Origin: an uncultured Phascolarctobacterium sp.
Lineage (GTDB): Bacteria; Bacillota; Negativicutes; Acidaminococcales; Acidaminococcaceae
Direction of reading: 5' to 3'
NCBI GenBank assembly: GCA_900547415.1
Contig: URGS01000001.1
Coordinates: forward strand, 1-64,000
DNA length: 64,000 nt
Below are positions 1 to 8,802 of the stretch, piece after piece. The notes below the pieces were generated by a model, which worked only from the letters and a program-made list of their open reading frames with translations, was not told the origin of the DNA and searched no databases. The position numbers and the translations under genes were made by a program. Within the stretch, counting starts at the first letter, position 1. Each line of letters starts with the position of its first letter.

Positions 1-493
1 CCAGCCGAACCGGCCGCCCGCCGCCGCCCTGCACCAGTGCGCCCATCTGCTCATTGGAGGTCAGCGAAATGCCGTCAATACTCAAAAGAATATCCCCGGT
101 GGAAAGCCCGGCGCTGCGGGCCGGGTTCATGCGCCTGCCGTCGGTGGAAAAATCGGTAAAGCCGACCACCATCAGCCCCTCGGTGAACATTTTTATGCCA
201 AAGGGCCGCCCGGATACCAGCACTGTTTCCCGCTGTGCATACCGCACCCGGACGGTCTTTACCGCCACCCCCAGCGGCAAACGAAGCTCCGCTTCCGTCA
301 TCGTTTCCCCGCTGCGGGCTGCGGCACTTTCCCCGCCATATACGGCGGTGATATTGCCGGGCAGAGATAGGCTGCTGCCCCGTGTTACGGTATATTCATC
401 CGGCAGGGCAGCCTGCCAGTAGAGCGCTGCTGCCAGCATCACCAGAACCGCCATCCCGAAAAACCAAAACCCCGTCCTGACTGTTTTTCGCAT
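1..493 (-). CDS. spoIVB: SpoIVB sporulation peptidase, N-terminal part (runs off the window)
   Basis: The first 164 residues of a stage IV sporulation protein B homologue; the rest lies outside the window. In spore formers SpoIVB is a PDZ-containing serine peptidase secreted from the forespore that starts pro-sigma-K processing. Visible are one membrane segment (about residues 8-25), the family pattern GRPFGIK (95-101) followed by EGLMVVGF, and the start of a PDZ domain (ARSAGLSTGDILLSIDG, 125-141). The catalytic domain is not in view. The ATG at 491-493 is preceded by AGGGGGTG. The stretch is very GC-rich (45 of the first 60 bases are G or C), unlike everything after about 1150. A spore gene is unexpected beside the rest of this window, so it may come from another genome. 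Confidence 0.82.
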   Translation of the reverse strand, partial: MRKTVRTGFWFFGMAVLVMLAAALYWQAALPDEYTVTRGSSLSLPGNITAVYGGESAAARSGETMTEAELRLPLGVAVKTVRVRYAQRETVLVSGRPFGIKMFTEGLMVVGFTDFSTDGRRMNPARSAGLSTGDILLSIDGISLTSNEQMGALVQGGGGRPVRL

Positions 494-1001
494 CCTTTTC
501 ACCCCCTTTTTGCGGTCGGGCGGCGCCGCTTTATGCGCTGCCCATGGCTTACTTTGCGCCCGAATTCCCCAAAGATGCGATGTAAAATTAAGCGCCGGAT
601 GCAGCGATCCCCCGCCCTGCCAGAAACTGTGCCCGTTAGCAGCCCGTACCATCCGCACCGCAGGTTGATGAAACAGAAAAACCTGCCCTCTGTCGTTTTT
701 ACAAAAGGATGCCAATCCAAAATAAACCATTGGTGCAGCATTTCGATGATGGAAAAAACCATCCCGGCGTTTTACTGAAAATGGCTGCCAATCCGAAATG
801 CAGGCTTATGGGAATGGGTGAAGCCATTAGCACAGCTTATCAATATGACGATGATCGGGCGGCTTTTTCATCCTAAAATGCGCTCGATCCAAAAGTAATT
901 CTAATGGTAAACCAATATAACATAAGGTGTACTTATGGCAAATGTGCCTGATTTTCCGTTTCCATGATCCCGAAAACCGCATTTCTGCCAAAAACTGCAT
1001 C
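494..1001. other. Region without a recognisable gene
   Basis: About 500 bases upstream of the spoIVB start. Short open frames exist on both strands but none has a good ribosome binding site or a recognisable product. An imperfect direct repeat (TGCCAATCC followed by A/G AAAT) occurs near 710 and again near 788. GC content falls from left to right. The stretch probably belongs to the same foreign segment as spoIVB. Confidence 0.4.
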
Positions 1002-3359
1002 CTATTCCAGTAGCCCGCAGGGGTCCCGCAGCACCGTCCGCAGCCTGTATTCCATCCCGGCAAAATCGATCGGTTCATCCTCCCGGCCGGCCAGCGCCGC
1101 CCGTGCCCCCATCCCCAAAAGGTCGCTTTCGGTGCTGCGCATCCGGCCGTTCATTTGCAGCAGCTCCGTAATGATTTCCATATTGATATCATTATCCTCT
1201 GCCACCAGCACCGTACTGCCTGCAAAATTTTTAAGCTGTACATGACACTCTGTTTCTGGAGTATTAACTGTTTCCGGTTGAACGACTGTAAAAGGAATGG
1301 TAATGGTAACAGAAGTACCAACATCAAGCTTGCTTTCTACCAGAATGGTTCCCTCCATTCTTTCTACAAGACTTTTTACAATGGTCATACCCAGGCCAGT
1401 GCCAATAACATTCTGTGCACCAAAAAGACTGTCTCTCTCAAAGGGAGTAAAAATCTTTTCCAAGAACTTTTCAGACATGCCACAGCCTGTATCACGTACA
1501 ACAAAGCAGTAGCAGCGACGTCCCTTTTTATTAAGCTCTCCGCGGCGTACCTCAAAGGAAATCTGCCCCTGCTCCTTTGTATATTTGACGCTATTAGAAA
1601 GAACATTATTCAGAATCTGATGGAGAGCTTGCACGTCACCATTGACAATTTCATGACGCACTTTCATTTTTTTGATGAATTGCTTTTTCTCCACGCTGGC
1701 CTGAGCCTCAAACAAGGCACTAATGTCATTAACTACAGCATAAATATCAAAGTCCTCCTGCAGATGCTCTACCTTGCCATTTTCCATCTTAGCCATTTCC
1801 AGAATATCATTAATCAAAGTCAGCAGCTGCTTGCCTGCAGATTTAATCTTCTGCACATAGTCGTCAACTGCCTGAGGCTCCTCCTTATGAAGAGCTGCCA
1901 GCTCTGCCATTCCTATCATACCATTTAAGGGAGCACGCATATCATGACTCATCGCAGAGAAGAACATATTTCTGGACTTGGCATTTTGCTGTGCTACACG
2001 CAGGGCTCTTTCAATAAGCTGCATATGCTCCAGCTGCTTTTGCTTTTCTGCATCAACCTCGCGGAAGCTCAATATGGCTTCACCATTACGCAGTCCAGAA
2101 TCACAAATCAAGCGTACATTCACCCATCTGTACTCATTGCCAAAGCGTTGTCTGAATTCGCCTCCAAAATCATAGACGCCGTTTTCCACTAACCTACGCA
2201 CATGCTCCAGAGAAAATGTACGTGAAAACTCGTCCACAGCACCAGGTTCAACATATTCTAAAACATCTTTGAAAAGGTCATCATAGCTTCCGCTTTCAGA
2301 AGCTTCAATACCATCAAAGCGTTCTGCCTTAACCTTAAAGAATTTGCCCTCATCAAGATTAATTCTGTAAATAGCATTATAGGAGCTGCCTAAAACGCGA
2401 ACTACCTCATTGACAATTTCTACCTGCTGGTTCAGCATACGCTCACGCAATGCTAAAAGCAGCATCAATAGCAGCATTATTCCTAAGGTAATGATAAACC
2501 ATTGCAGCAAATTCTGGTAATCCCCTAAAAGGTAATTGTAGGGAATTGTTACAATAGAAATCCAGCCCTTATCAGAAACTGCATAATAAATACCACGCTT
2601 ATAGCCCTCATAGTCGGTAATATAGCTATGCTCACCATTTTGCAGACTTTTGCGGACCTCACTAAAAATATGGTCTACATAGGGCTGCTGCTCCTCCAAG
2701 GAAAGGTCACGCTCATTTATAGTAAACATAATATTTCCATTAGGATCGCATAAATAGTAGTAGCTGTGATTAGGCAGCTTATTATCAGCTAATAAAGCAT
2801 TGAGCTTTTCAGGATATATATGCATTGCCACCACATCATTGCTATTGCCAATCTTAATGGACATGGTCAGTACACGAGCCTCGGCCTGACCTGTTTTGTA
2901 AAGATTGCTGTATACAACTCTGCCATTGCTTTCTATAGCAGACCGATACCACTCCAGTTCAGCCGGATTTGTTTCATTTTCCCAAGAAGGCATACCAATT
3001 AAACGTCCACCAATGACAGCAGACATTTCAAAACGGCTGACCTCAGAATTAGCCTCAATATATTCTACAAAGCGACGCTGCTCCTCAGCAATCTCCTCTT
3101 CACTCCAATCAGGACGCACCTTAAGTATTTGCTCCAAATTCTGAGCAACACTGCGTAAAAGCATTTCCTGAGTTTTTATTTTCATGGTTTCCTTAGTCGC
3201 AAAACGGGCAGCAATAGCCTGACCCATGACATGAGAATTTTCTAATATTTTACTGCGTACTACATGTAGGCTTACCAAAGATACAAGTAAAAAGAAGACA
3301 AAGATAACAATGCTGAACAGGGAAATCTTGACGCTCCTGTTAAACAGTCTGATATTCAT
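1002..3359 (-). CDS. Hybrid sensor histidine kinase, receiver domain truncated and replaced by an unrelated tail
   Basis: Membrane sensor kinase. In order: membrane segment (about 13-33), large extracytoplasmic Cache-like sensor, second membrane segment (about 285-305), PAS-like region, HisKA with the phospho-accepting histidine in SHDMRAPL, HATPase_c with NILSNSVKY-type N box (here NVLSNSVKY), DTGCGM and GTGLGM motifs, then the beginning of a receiver domain (VLVAEDNDINMEIITELLQMNG). After that the frame continues into about 45 residues (RMRSTESDLL...) that do not resemble a receiver. The DNA for this tail is GC-rich, like the spoIVB region, so the join near 1150 looks like a chimera or rearrangement. 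The start is set at the ATG at 3359 because GGAGG lies just upstream; the ATG at 3371 sits before that GGAGG. Signal and partner are unknown. Confidence 0.8.
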   Translation of the reverse strand: MNIRLFNRSVKISLFSIVIFVFFLLVSLVSLHVVRSKILENSHVMGQAIAARFATKETMKIKTQEMLLRSVAQNLEQILKVRPDWSEEEIAEEQRRFVEYIEANSEVSRFEMSAVIGGRLIGMPSWENETNPAELEWYRSAIESNGRVVYSNLYKTGQAEARVLTMSIKIGNSNDVVAMHIYPEKLNALLADNKLPNHSYYYLCDPNGNIMFTINERDLSLEEQQPYVDHIFSEVRKSLQNGEHSYITDYEGYKRGIYYAVSDKGWISIVTIPYNYLLGDYQNLLQWFIITLGIMLLLMLLLALRERMLNQQVEIVNEVVRVLGSSYNAIYRINLDEGKFFKVKAERFDGIEASESGSYDDLFKDVLEYVEPGAVDEFSRTFSLEHVRRLVENGVYDFGGEFRQRFGNEYRWVNVRLICDSGLRNGEAILSFREVDAEKQKQLEHMQLIERALRVAQQNAKSRNMFFSAMSHDMRAPLNGMIGMAELAALHKEEPQAVDDYVQKIKSAGKQLLTLINDILEMAKMENGKVEHLQEDFDIYAVVNDISALFEAQASVEKKQFIKKMKVRHEIVNGDVQALHQILNNVLSNSVKYTKEQGQISFEVRRGELNKKGRRCYCFVVRDTGCGMSEKFLEKIFTPFERDSLFGAQNVIGTGLGMTIVKSLVERMEGTILVESKLDVGTSVTITIPFTVVQPETVNTPETECHVQLKNFAGSTVLVAEDNDINMEIITELLQMNGRMRSTESDLLGMGARAALAGREDEPIDFAGMEYRLRTVLRDPCGLLE

Positions 3360-3713
3360 TGCTTCCTCCATTTCATAGACTCTAAAAGTATTTATAAATC
3401 TAGTTGTTTTAGACCACTTCAGTATTCATTATAGCCTAGATTAGTAGTTTTCTCAAATATTGTACATAAAAAAGACAAAAAAATGCCTTAATTGTACCTA
3501 TTGCAGCAACCCTACAACGGCCTGTATTAATAAATCAGCATCTTTAAAATTACTGGGACAAAGTGTACTCTAAAAGCACTTGCAGGACACACGCAGCTAT
3601 TTACGTAATAGAGAAACAAGATATAGTATACTTAGCCTGGACCAAATCAGCTGCTTTCCAGCTTCATGCAAAAAAAAAAAGAACGCAGCCACACGACTGC
3701 GTTCTTTTTAAGC
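3360..3713. other. Intergenic region upstream of the histidine kinase
   Basis: AT-rich, about 350 bases between the kinase start and the VanZ-like gene stop, both on the minus strand. It should hold the kinase promoter, but I see no convincing -35/-10 pair. The only clear element is the terminator at its right end. Confidence 0.5.
3671..3709. terminator. Bidirectional intrinsic terminator after the VanZ-like gene
   Basis: A 13-base-pair stem (AAAAAGAACGCAG at 3676-3688 with CTGCGTTCTTTTT at 3696-3708) has an A-run on the left and a T-run on the right, so it can stop transcription in both directions. It lies five bases beyond the VanZ-like stop codon and most likely ends the fhs-folD-VanZ transcript. 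Confidence 0.85.
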
Positions 3714-4133
3714 TTAGCGCCATTGATAAATTTTATAAAACAACCACATGCAGAATGCTCCGCTAAAATCAAGGAGCACGTCCTTTACCATGCTGGTACG
3801 TCCATGAGAAAAAAGCTGAATATATTCATCTACAACTGCAACCAAAAGACAGAAAAAGAGGATATAGCCATTAGATGCTCTGTCACTGACTCCAAAAGAA
3901 GAGTATGTTTTGCATACCAGCCAGCTAAGGCAGGCAAACTCCAAAAAATGAGCCAGCTTACGCAGGATATGCTCCACATCTCCCGACAGACTTACCTGCA
4001 AAAAATCTGCTACATGCACAACAAAGCCTGCAGCCAAGGCACTCAGATGCCCTGACTCTGTGCCAGGCAGAGAGGAATTGTAGAAGATAAACATGGTAAA
4101 CAGGGCTGTCAAAAACAACCATACATAGTTCAT
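3714..4133 (-). CDS. VanZ-like family membrane protein
   Basis: A 139-residue integral membrane protein of the VanZ-like family, known from the teicoplanin-resistance accessory protein VanZ; most members have no proven function. Visible are the family signatures RKLAHFLEF (about 57-65) and DEYIQLF...GR followed by DVLLDFSG (about 101-124), with four predicted hydrophobic segments. It lies 10 bases after folD on the same strand and probably shares its transcript, though no functional link to folate metabolism is apparent. A single copy without neighbouring resistance genes gives no reason to call it a resistance determinant. Confidence 0.8.
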   Translation of the reverse strand: MNYVWLFLTALFTMFIFYNSSLPGTESGHLSALAAGFVVHVADFLQVSLSGDVEHILRKLAHFLEFACLSWLVCKTYSSFGVSDRASNGYILFFCLLVAVVDEYIQLFSHGRTSMVKDVLLDFSGAFCMWLFYKIYQWR

Positions 4134-4143
4134 AAAACGCCTC

Positions 4144-4974
4144 TTATAAATTGCGTGTCAGACATTCCATAACCATCATATTGCTGATAACGCCAATACC
4201 ACCGGGCACAGGAGTAAAGGCAGATGCCTTTTCTGCCACCTCAGGAGCAACGTCGCCAACAAGCTTGCCATCAACAACATTAATACCAACGTCTACAATA
4301 ACAACGCCCTCCTTGACCATATCAGGCTTTACAAAGGCTGCCACGCCAACTGCAGCCACAATTACGTCTGCCTGCTGCAGAATATGAGGCAGGTTTTGCG
4401 TCTTGGAATGACAAATGGTAACAGTTGCATTTTCCTTCAGCAGCAGTACTGCTACAGGTTTACCTACAACATTGCTGCGGCCAATGACAACTACGTTCTT
4501 ACCGGCCAGCTCAACACCGTAATGCTTAAGTGCAGCCATGCAGGCACGAGGAGTACAGGGAGCCCAGCTGCTGCGGCCCATAAATACAGCACCAATATTT
4601 TCAGGATTGAGACAATCTACATCCTTTTCAGGAGCAACTGCAGCGCCAACAGCATCTCCGTTGATGTGCTTAGGCATTGGCATCATAGGCAAAATACCTG
4701 TGATTGCTTCGTCACTATTAAGCTCTTCAATAACAGCAATAACATCTGCTTCAGAAGCATCAGCAGGGCACAGAACAACCTTCGCAGCACCGCCAAGGCT
4801 TTCTATCAGCTTTACTAATCTATCCTTATACACGTGGGAGGCCTGGTCATCACCAGCTACTACAATAGCCAAAGTCACCAGCTTGCCATTTCCCTTAGCA
4901 GCGGCAATCTTTGCACCAATAGCCTCTCTATAAACATCGGCAACAGCTTTGCCCTTCATTAATAATGCTTCCAT
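4144..4974 (-). CDS. folD: Bifunctional methylenetetrahydrofolate dehydrogenase/cyclohydrolase
   Basis: FolD interconverts 5,10-methylene-, 5,10-methenyl- and 10-formyl-tetrahydrofolate in the cytoplasm with NADP. At 276 residues it is close to the usual length of about 280. Visible are the catalytic region with YKDRLVKLIES (about 50-60), the proline-rich GILPMMPMPKHI loop and the nucleotide-binding GRSNVVGKPVAVLL segment (about 165-178), then VPGGIGVISNMM near the C terminus. The family usually has GVGPMT there, so the exact loop differs slightly. It lies 19 bases downstream of fhs, forming the standard one-carbon pair. GAGGTGACCT precedes the ATG. Confidence 0.95.
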   Translation of the reverse strand: MEALLMKGKAVADVYREAIGAKIAAAKGNGKLVTLAIVVAGDDQASHVYKDRLVKLIESLGGAAKVVLCPADASEADVIAVIEELNSDEAITGILPMMPMPKHINGDAVGAAVAPEKDVDCLNPENIGAVFMGRSSWAPCTPRACMAALKHYGVELAGKNVVVIGRSNVVGKPVAVLLLKENATVTICHSKTQNLPHILQQADVIVAAVGVAAFVKPDMVKEGVVIVDVGINVVDGKLVGDVAPEVAEKASAFTPVPGGIGVISNMMVMECLTRNL

Positions 4975-4993
4975 AGGTCACCTCGAATATTTT

Positions 4994-6664
4994 TTAGAAC
5001 AAGCCGCTGATTACGCCTTCGTCACTAACGTCAATCTTTTCAGCAGCAGGAACCTTAGGCAGACCAGGCATAGTCATAATATCACCAGTCAGTACTACGA
5101 TAAATCCTGCACCTGCAGAAATGCGGCAGTTTTTGATAGTAATGGTAAAACCGCTGGGACGACCTAAGAGATTTTGATCATCGGAGAAAGAGTATTGAGT
5201 CTTAGCCATGCAGATAGGCAGGTTGCCATAGCCAAGTTCCTCAAACTCCTTCAATGCTTTTTCAGCATCTTTGGAATAATTTACACCGTCTGCACCGTAG
5301 ATTTCCTTGGCAACGGTTTCGATTTTCTCTTTAAGAGACATTTCCAACGGATAAATGGGATGGAAATCAGCCTGACCGCTTTCAGCCAATGCGATAACCT
5401 CTTTAGCCAGTTCAACGCCGCCTTCGCCACCGCGTGCAAATACGTCGGACAAAGCTACATTTACGCCATGCTTAGCGCAGTGCTCACGTACTGCTTCCAG
5501 CTCTTCCGGAGTATCCTGTGCAAAAATATTGATTGCAACAACCAGAGGCACACCAAATTTCTTAACATTTTCAATGTGTTTTTCCAGGTTTACGATACCC
5601 TTCTTAACTGCCTCCACATTAGGAGTTTGCAGTTCAGATTTAGGGACACCGCCGTGCATCTTCAGTGCGCGTACAGTTGCTACCAGAACAACAGCATCAG
5701 GCTTCAGACCAGCGTAACGGCATTTAATGTCGAAGAATTTTTCAGCGCCAAGGTCAGCACCGAAGCCAGCTTCAGTAATAGTGTATTCAGCCAATTTCTG
5801 GCAGGTTTTAGTTGCCATAACGCTGTTGCAGCCATGGGCAATGTTAGCAAAGGGGCCGCCGTGAATAATAGCAGGAACGTTTTCCAGAGTTTGTACAAGG
5901 TTAGGTTTTACTGCATCCTTTAAGAGAGCAGCCATTGCGCCATGAGCCTTGATTTGACCTGCAGTAACAGGCTTGCCATTATAGTCATAAGCAACAATAA
6001 TCTTGCTCAGACGCTCTTTCAGGTCATGCAGGCTATTAGCCAGGCATAAAATAGCCATAACCTCAGAAGCTACGGTAATATCAAAGCCGTCCTGACGAGG
6101 TACGCCATGAGCCTTGCCGCCCAAGCCTACAACAATATTGCGCAGCTCGCGGTCGTTCATGTCAACTACACGCTTCCAAACGATACGACGATGGTCAATA
6201 TTCAAAGCATTGCCCTGTTGGATATGGTTATCCAGCATAGCGGACAGCAGCATATGAGCAGAGGTAATAGCGTGGAAGTCGCCAGTAAAATGCAGGTTAA
6301 TATCCTCCATAGGAACCACCTGGCTGTAGCCGCCGCCTGCAGCGCCGCCCTTAACGCCCATGCAGGGACCAAGGGAAGGCTCACGCAGAGCTACGATTAC
6401 GCTTTTATCAAGCTTTGCCAGACCTTGAGCCAGACCAACGGTGGTGGTGGATTTGCCTTCGCCTGCAGGGGTAGGAGTAATAGCGGTTACCAGAACCAGC
6501 TTTCCTGACGGTTTATCCTCCATACGACGAATCAAATCCATGGACAGCTTAGCCTTATAACGGCCATACATTTCAATATCTTCTTCACCAATACCAAGCT
6601 TTGCAGCTACATCAGTAATTTTGAGCATTTTTGCTTGTTGAGCAATTTCGATATCGGACAACAT
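4994..6664 (-). CDS. fhs: Formate-tetrahydrofolate ligase
   Basis: Fhs uses ATP to join formate to tetrahydrofolate, giving 10-formyl-THF for purine and one-carbon metabolism in anaerobes. The 556-residue length is normal. The P-loop-like ATP site [12 protein letters not shown] (about 64-75) is present, as are [22 protein letters not shown] in the N-terminal half and [12 protein letters not shown] near the C terminus, all hallmark Fhs segments. It starts behind AAGGAGGAGATGTACAG and heads the fhs-folD-VanZ group. A strong hairpin lies just upstream at 6718-6752. Codon use looks like that of an abundant protein. Confidence 0.97.
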   Translation of the reverse strand: MLSDIEIAQQAKMLKITDVAAKLGIGEEDIEMYGRYKAKLSMDLIRRMEDKPSGKLVLVTAITPTPAGEGKSTTTVGLAQGLAKLDKSVIVALREPSLGPCMGVKGGAAGGGYSQVVPMEDINLHFTGDFHAITSAHMLLSAMLDNHIQQGNALNIDHRRIVWKRVVDMNDRELRNIVVGLGGKAHGVPRQDGFDITVASEVMAILCLANSLHDLKERLSKIIVAYDYNGKPVTAGQIKAHGAMAALLKDAVKPNLVQTLENVPAIIHGGPFANIAHGCNSVMATKTCQKLAEYTITEAGFGADLGAEKFFDIKCRYAGLKPDAVVLVATVRALKMHGGVPKSELQTPNVEAVKKGIVNLEKHIENVKKFGVPLVVAINIFAQDTPEELEAVREHCAKHGVNVALSDVFARGGEGGVELAKEVIALAESGQADFHPIYPLEMSLKEKIETVAKEIYGADGVNYSKDAEKALKEFEELGYGNLPICMAKTQYSFSDDQNLLGRPSGFTITIKNCRISAGAGFIVVLTGDIMTMPGLPKVPAAEKIDVSDEGVISGLF

Positions 6665-6717
6665 CTGTACATCTCCTCCTTAAATTTAAGAAATTAAAGA
6701 TTTCTTCATAGGCACTT

Positions 6718-6752
6718 CTCCTCAAACAGCATATTTCCTGCTGTTTAAGGAG
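6718..6752 (-). promoter_or_regulatory. Leader hairpin upstream of fhs
   Basis: Arms CTCCTCAAACAGCA (6718-6731) and TGCTGTTTAAGGAG (6739-6752) pair over 14 positions with one mismatch around a 7-base loop. No U-run follows in the fhs direction, so it is not an intrinsic terminator. It lies 54-88 bases before the fhs start. It could stabilise the transcript or be a regulatory leader; I do not recognise a known riboswitch. Confidence 0.5.
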
Positions 6753-6798
6753 CATGAGAGCAATTTTATTTCACTAGCAGCCTAGGCCAGCCAATAAA

Positions 6799-8802
6799 CT
6801 ATTTAAACCAGATTTCTATCGTTGAACCTTCAGCAACCTCTGTTCCCGGAGGGGGCTTTTGGTTTACTGCCTTACCGCTGCCATAGGGCTTAAGACACAG
6901 ATGGCCCTGCTGCACCAGTTCTGCAGCATAACGCATATCTATACCCTTAAAATCAGGCAGCTTAATTTTGCCATTGGGCAGAATCTGCATTTGCGGAAGC
7001 TTTTGAGGCTTCTTGTCTAAATTAGCCTTGCTCAGCTCCGTAAAGGACGGTAAGCCTTCGCTCATAGAGGGCTGAATACCCTTAGCAACCAACACCTGCT
7101 GCAAAGTATCCTTAAACACAGGAGCAGAAACCTGTGATCCATAGAAGGCTCCCTTAGGAGTATCAAGCATTACAAGCATAGCATACTTGGGTTTATCAGC
7201 AGGTACAAAGCCTACAAAGGACGCTATATACTTGCCAGCAGCATAACCGCCGCCCTCAGCCAGCTTTTCTGCAGTACCTGTCTTTCCGGCAATACGATAG
7301 CCTTTGATGCTGGCAGATTTGCCGCCGCCACTTGCTACAACCTGCTCCATCATACCACGCATCTGGGCAGCAACCTGCGGCGTAATAACATTACGTACCA
7401 CGTGCTTTTTACCTTCACGCATCACAGTACCATCAGCAGCCACAATTTTTTTCACGATATATGGCTGCAGCAGCTCGCCGCCATTGGCGATGGAGCAAAT
7501 AGCAGTCAGCACCTGCAGCGGAGTTACGGCAATACCCTGACCAATGGCCATAGTAGCAATATCAGGCTCCCACATATTCTTGGGTTCGTATAAAATACCA
7601 CTTTCCTCACCAGGAAGTTCAATACCTGTAGCCTTACCAAAGCCAAAACGCTTAGAATACTCAATCATACGCTCAGCACCAAGCTGCATACCAAGCTGTA
7701 CCATACCTGTATTAATAGAAAACTTAATAACCTCGGAAAAAGGAACCAGTCCATTACCCTCACCGTCCCAGTTATGAATAACACGGTCGGCAATTCTAAT
7801 GCTGCCATCGTCCTGGAACAGGGTATCAGGTGTAATAATCCCCTCGGTCAAGCCCATACAGCCAACAATCGGCTTAAAGACAGAGCCTGGCTCGTAGTTC
7901 ATGGAAATAGCCTTATTATTCCAGGTTATAGGTGGAAAGCTGCCTGCATTATTAGGGTCAAAGGTCGGACGACTGGTCATACCCAGAATTTCGCCCGTAT
8001 AGGGGTCCATAATAATGGCTGCCGCTCCCTCAGCATGAGTCTTTTCTATGGCTCTGTCCATGGCTTCCTCCAGCACATACTGGATTTTGCTGTCAAGGGT
8101 CAGATATACCTCCGGGAGCTGTGCCTTAACAGGGTCCAAGTAGCTTTTGTCAGCAATAATATTACCTTTAGAGTCTACAACCATAGTACGCTTACTGGGA
8201 GCACTTTGCAGCTCCTGATTAAGAACCATCTCAATACCGCTGATTCCTTCATCATCAACATTAACAAAGCCTAAAATTTGAGCAGCCGCACGATTTTTAG
8301 TATAGTAACGCTTGCTGGCAGGCAGGAAATGGAGACCAGTCAGCTTATTATCCTGAATGATTTTTTTGGTCTCTTCGTATTCCTTAGGCTCCATGACACG
8401 CTTAATCCAAGCAAAACGTCCCTCAGCAGAAAAGTCCTGAAACAGGCTTTCCTCCTTAATATTCAGAACGGGAGCCAAAAGCTTTGCTGCTCTGCGTTGA
8501 ATGTCAGCAGGAGGCTTTTCTCTTGCACCATCCGGACCATCACGCATTTCCTTGGGGTCAACATAAAGAGAACCAGTCATCAGGCTTACTGCCAGCTCCT
8601 CTCCATCCCTGTCATAAATAGGGCCGCGAGGATTTTTCATAACCTGATTCCAAATAAGCTGGTCACGCTCACGAATAGCCAAATCTTCTGCATCAATAAT
8701 CTGCAAAAAGAACAGACGGCTAATAACTACAGCAAAAAGCCCGCAAAGCAATATGAAAAGCCCGTTTAAATTAGGATGCTTTTTACGCAGATTTCTATTC
8801 AC
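6799..8802 (-). CDS. ftsI: Class B penicillin-binding protein (FtsI/SpoVD type) with C-terminal PASTA domain
   Basis: Transpeptidase that cross-links septal peptidoglycan, anchored in the inner membrane by one N-terminal segment (about 14-33). Next come a dimerisation domain containing NPRGPIYDRDG (about 57-67) and the transpeptidase domain with the three active-site motifs SVFK (307-310, catalytic serine), SIN (362-364) and KTG in IAGKTGTAEK. The final ~65 residues form one PASTA domain (PDFKGIDMRYAAELV). The start is GTG at 8802 behind GGAGGAGG and overlaps the ftsW end by eight bases, so the two are translationally coupled. PASTA at the end fits the FtsI/SpoVD group better than elongation-type PBP2. 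Confidence 0.9.
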   Translation of the reverse strand: MNRNLRKKHPNLNGLFILLCGLFAVVISRLFFLQIIDAEDLAIRERDQLIWNQVMKNPRGPIYDRDGEELAVSLMTGSLYVDPKEMRDGPDGAREKPPADIQRRAAKLLAPVLNIKEESLFQDFSAEGRFAWIKRVMEPKEYEETKKIIQDNKLTGLHFLPASKRYYTKNRAAAQILGFVNVDDEGISGIEMVLNQELQSAPSKRTMVVDSKGNIIADKSYLDPVKAQLPEVYLTLDSKIQYVLEEAMDRAIEKTHAEGAAAIIMDPYTGEILGMTSRPTFDPNNAGSFPPITWNNKAISMNYEPGSVFKPIVGCMGLTEGIITPDTLFQDDGSIRIADRVIHNWDGEGNGLVPFSEVIKFSINTGMVQLGMQLGAERMIEYSKRFGFGKATGIELPGEESGILYEPKNMWEPDIATMAIGQGIAVTPLQVLTAICSIANGGELLQPYIVKKIVAADGTVMREGKKHVVRNVITPQVAAQMRGMMEQVVASGGGKSASIKGYRIAGKTGTAEKLAEGGGYAAGKYIASFVGFVPADKPKYAMLVMLDTPKGAFYGSQVSAPVFKDTLQQVLVAKGIQPSMSEGLPSFTELSKANLDKKPQKLPQMQILPNGKIKLPDFKGIDMRYAAELVQQGHLCLKPYGSGKAVNQKPPPGTEVAEGSTIEIWFK

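Noticed and set aside
54..422. Open frame of 122 codons on the plus strand
   Set aside because: It is the antisense shadow of the GC-rich spoIVB reading; it has no ribosome binding site and no family likeness.
533..778. Short plus-strand open frame between spoIVB and the kinase
   Set aside because: No Shine-Dalgarno and no recognisable product; open frames arise easily in this GC-rich stretch.
6665..6798. Tetrahydrofolate riboswitch upstream of fhs
   Set aside because: Only a single hairpin is present; the conserved THF aptamer blocks are not visible.
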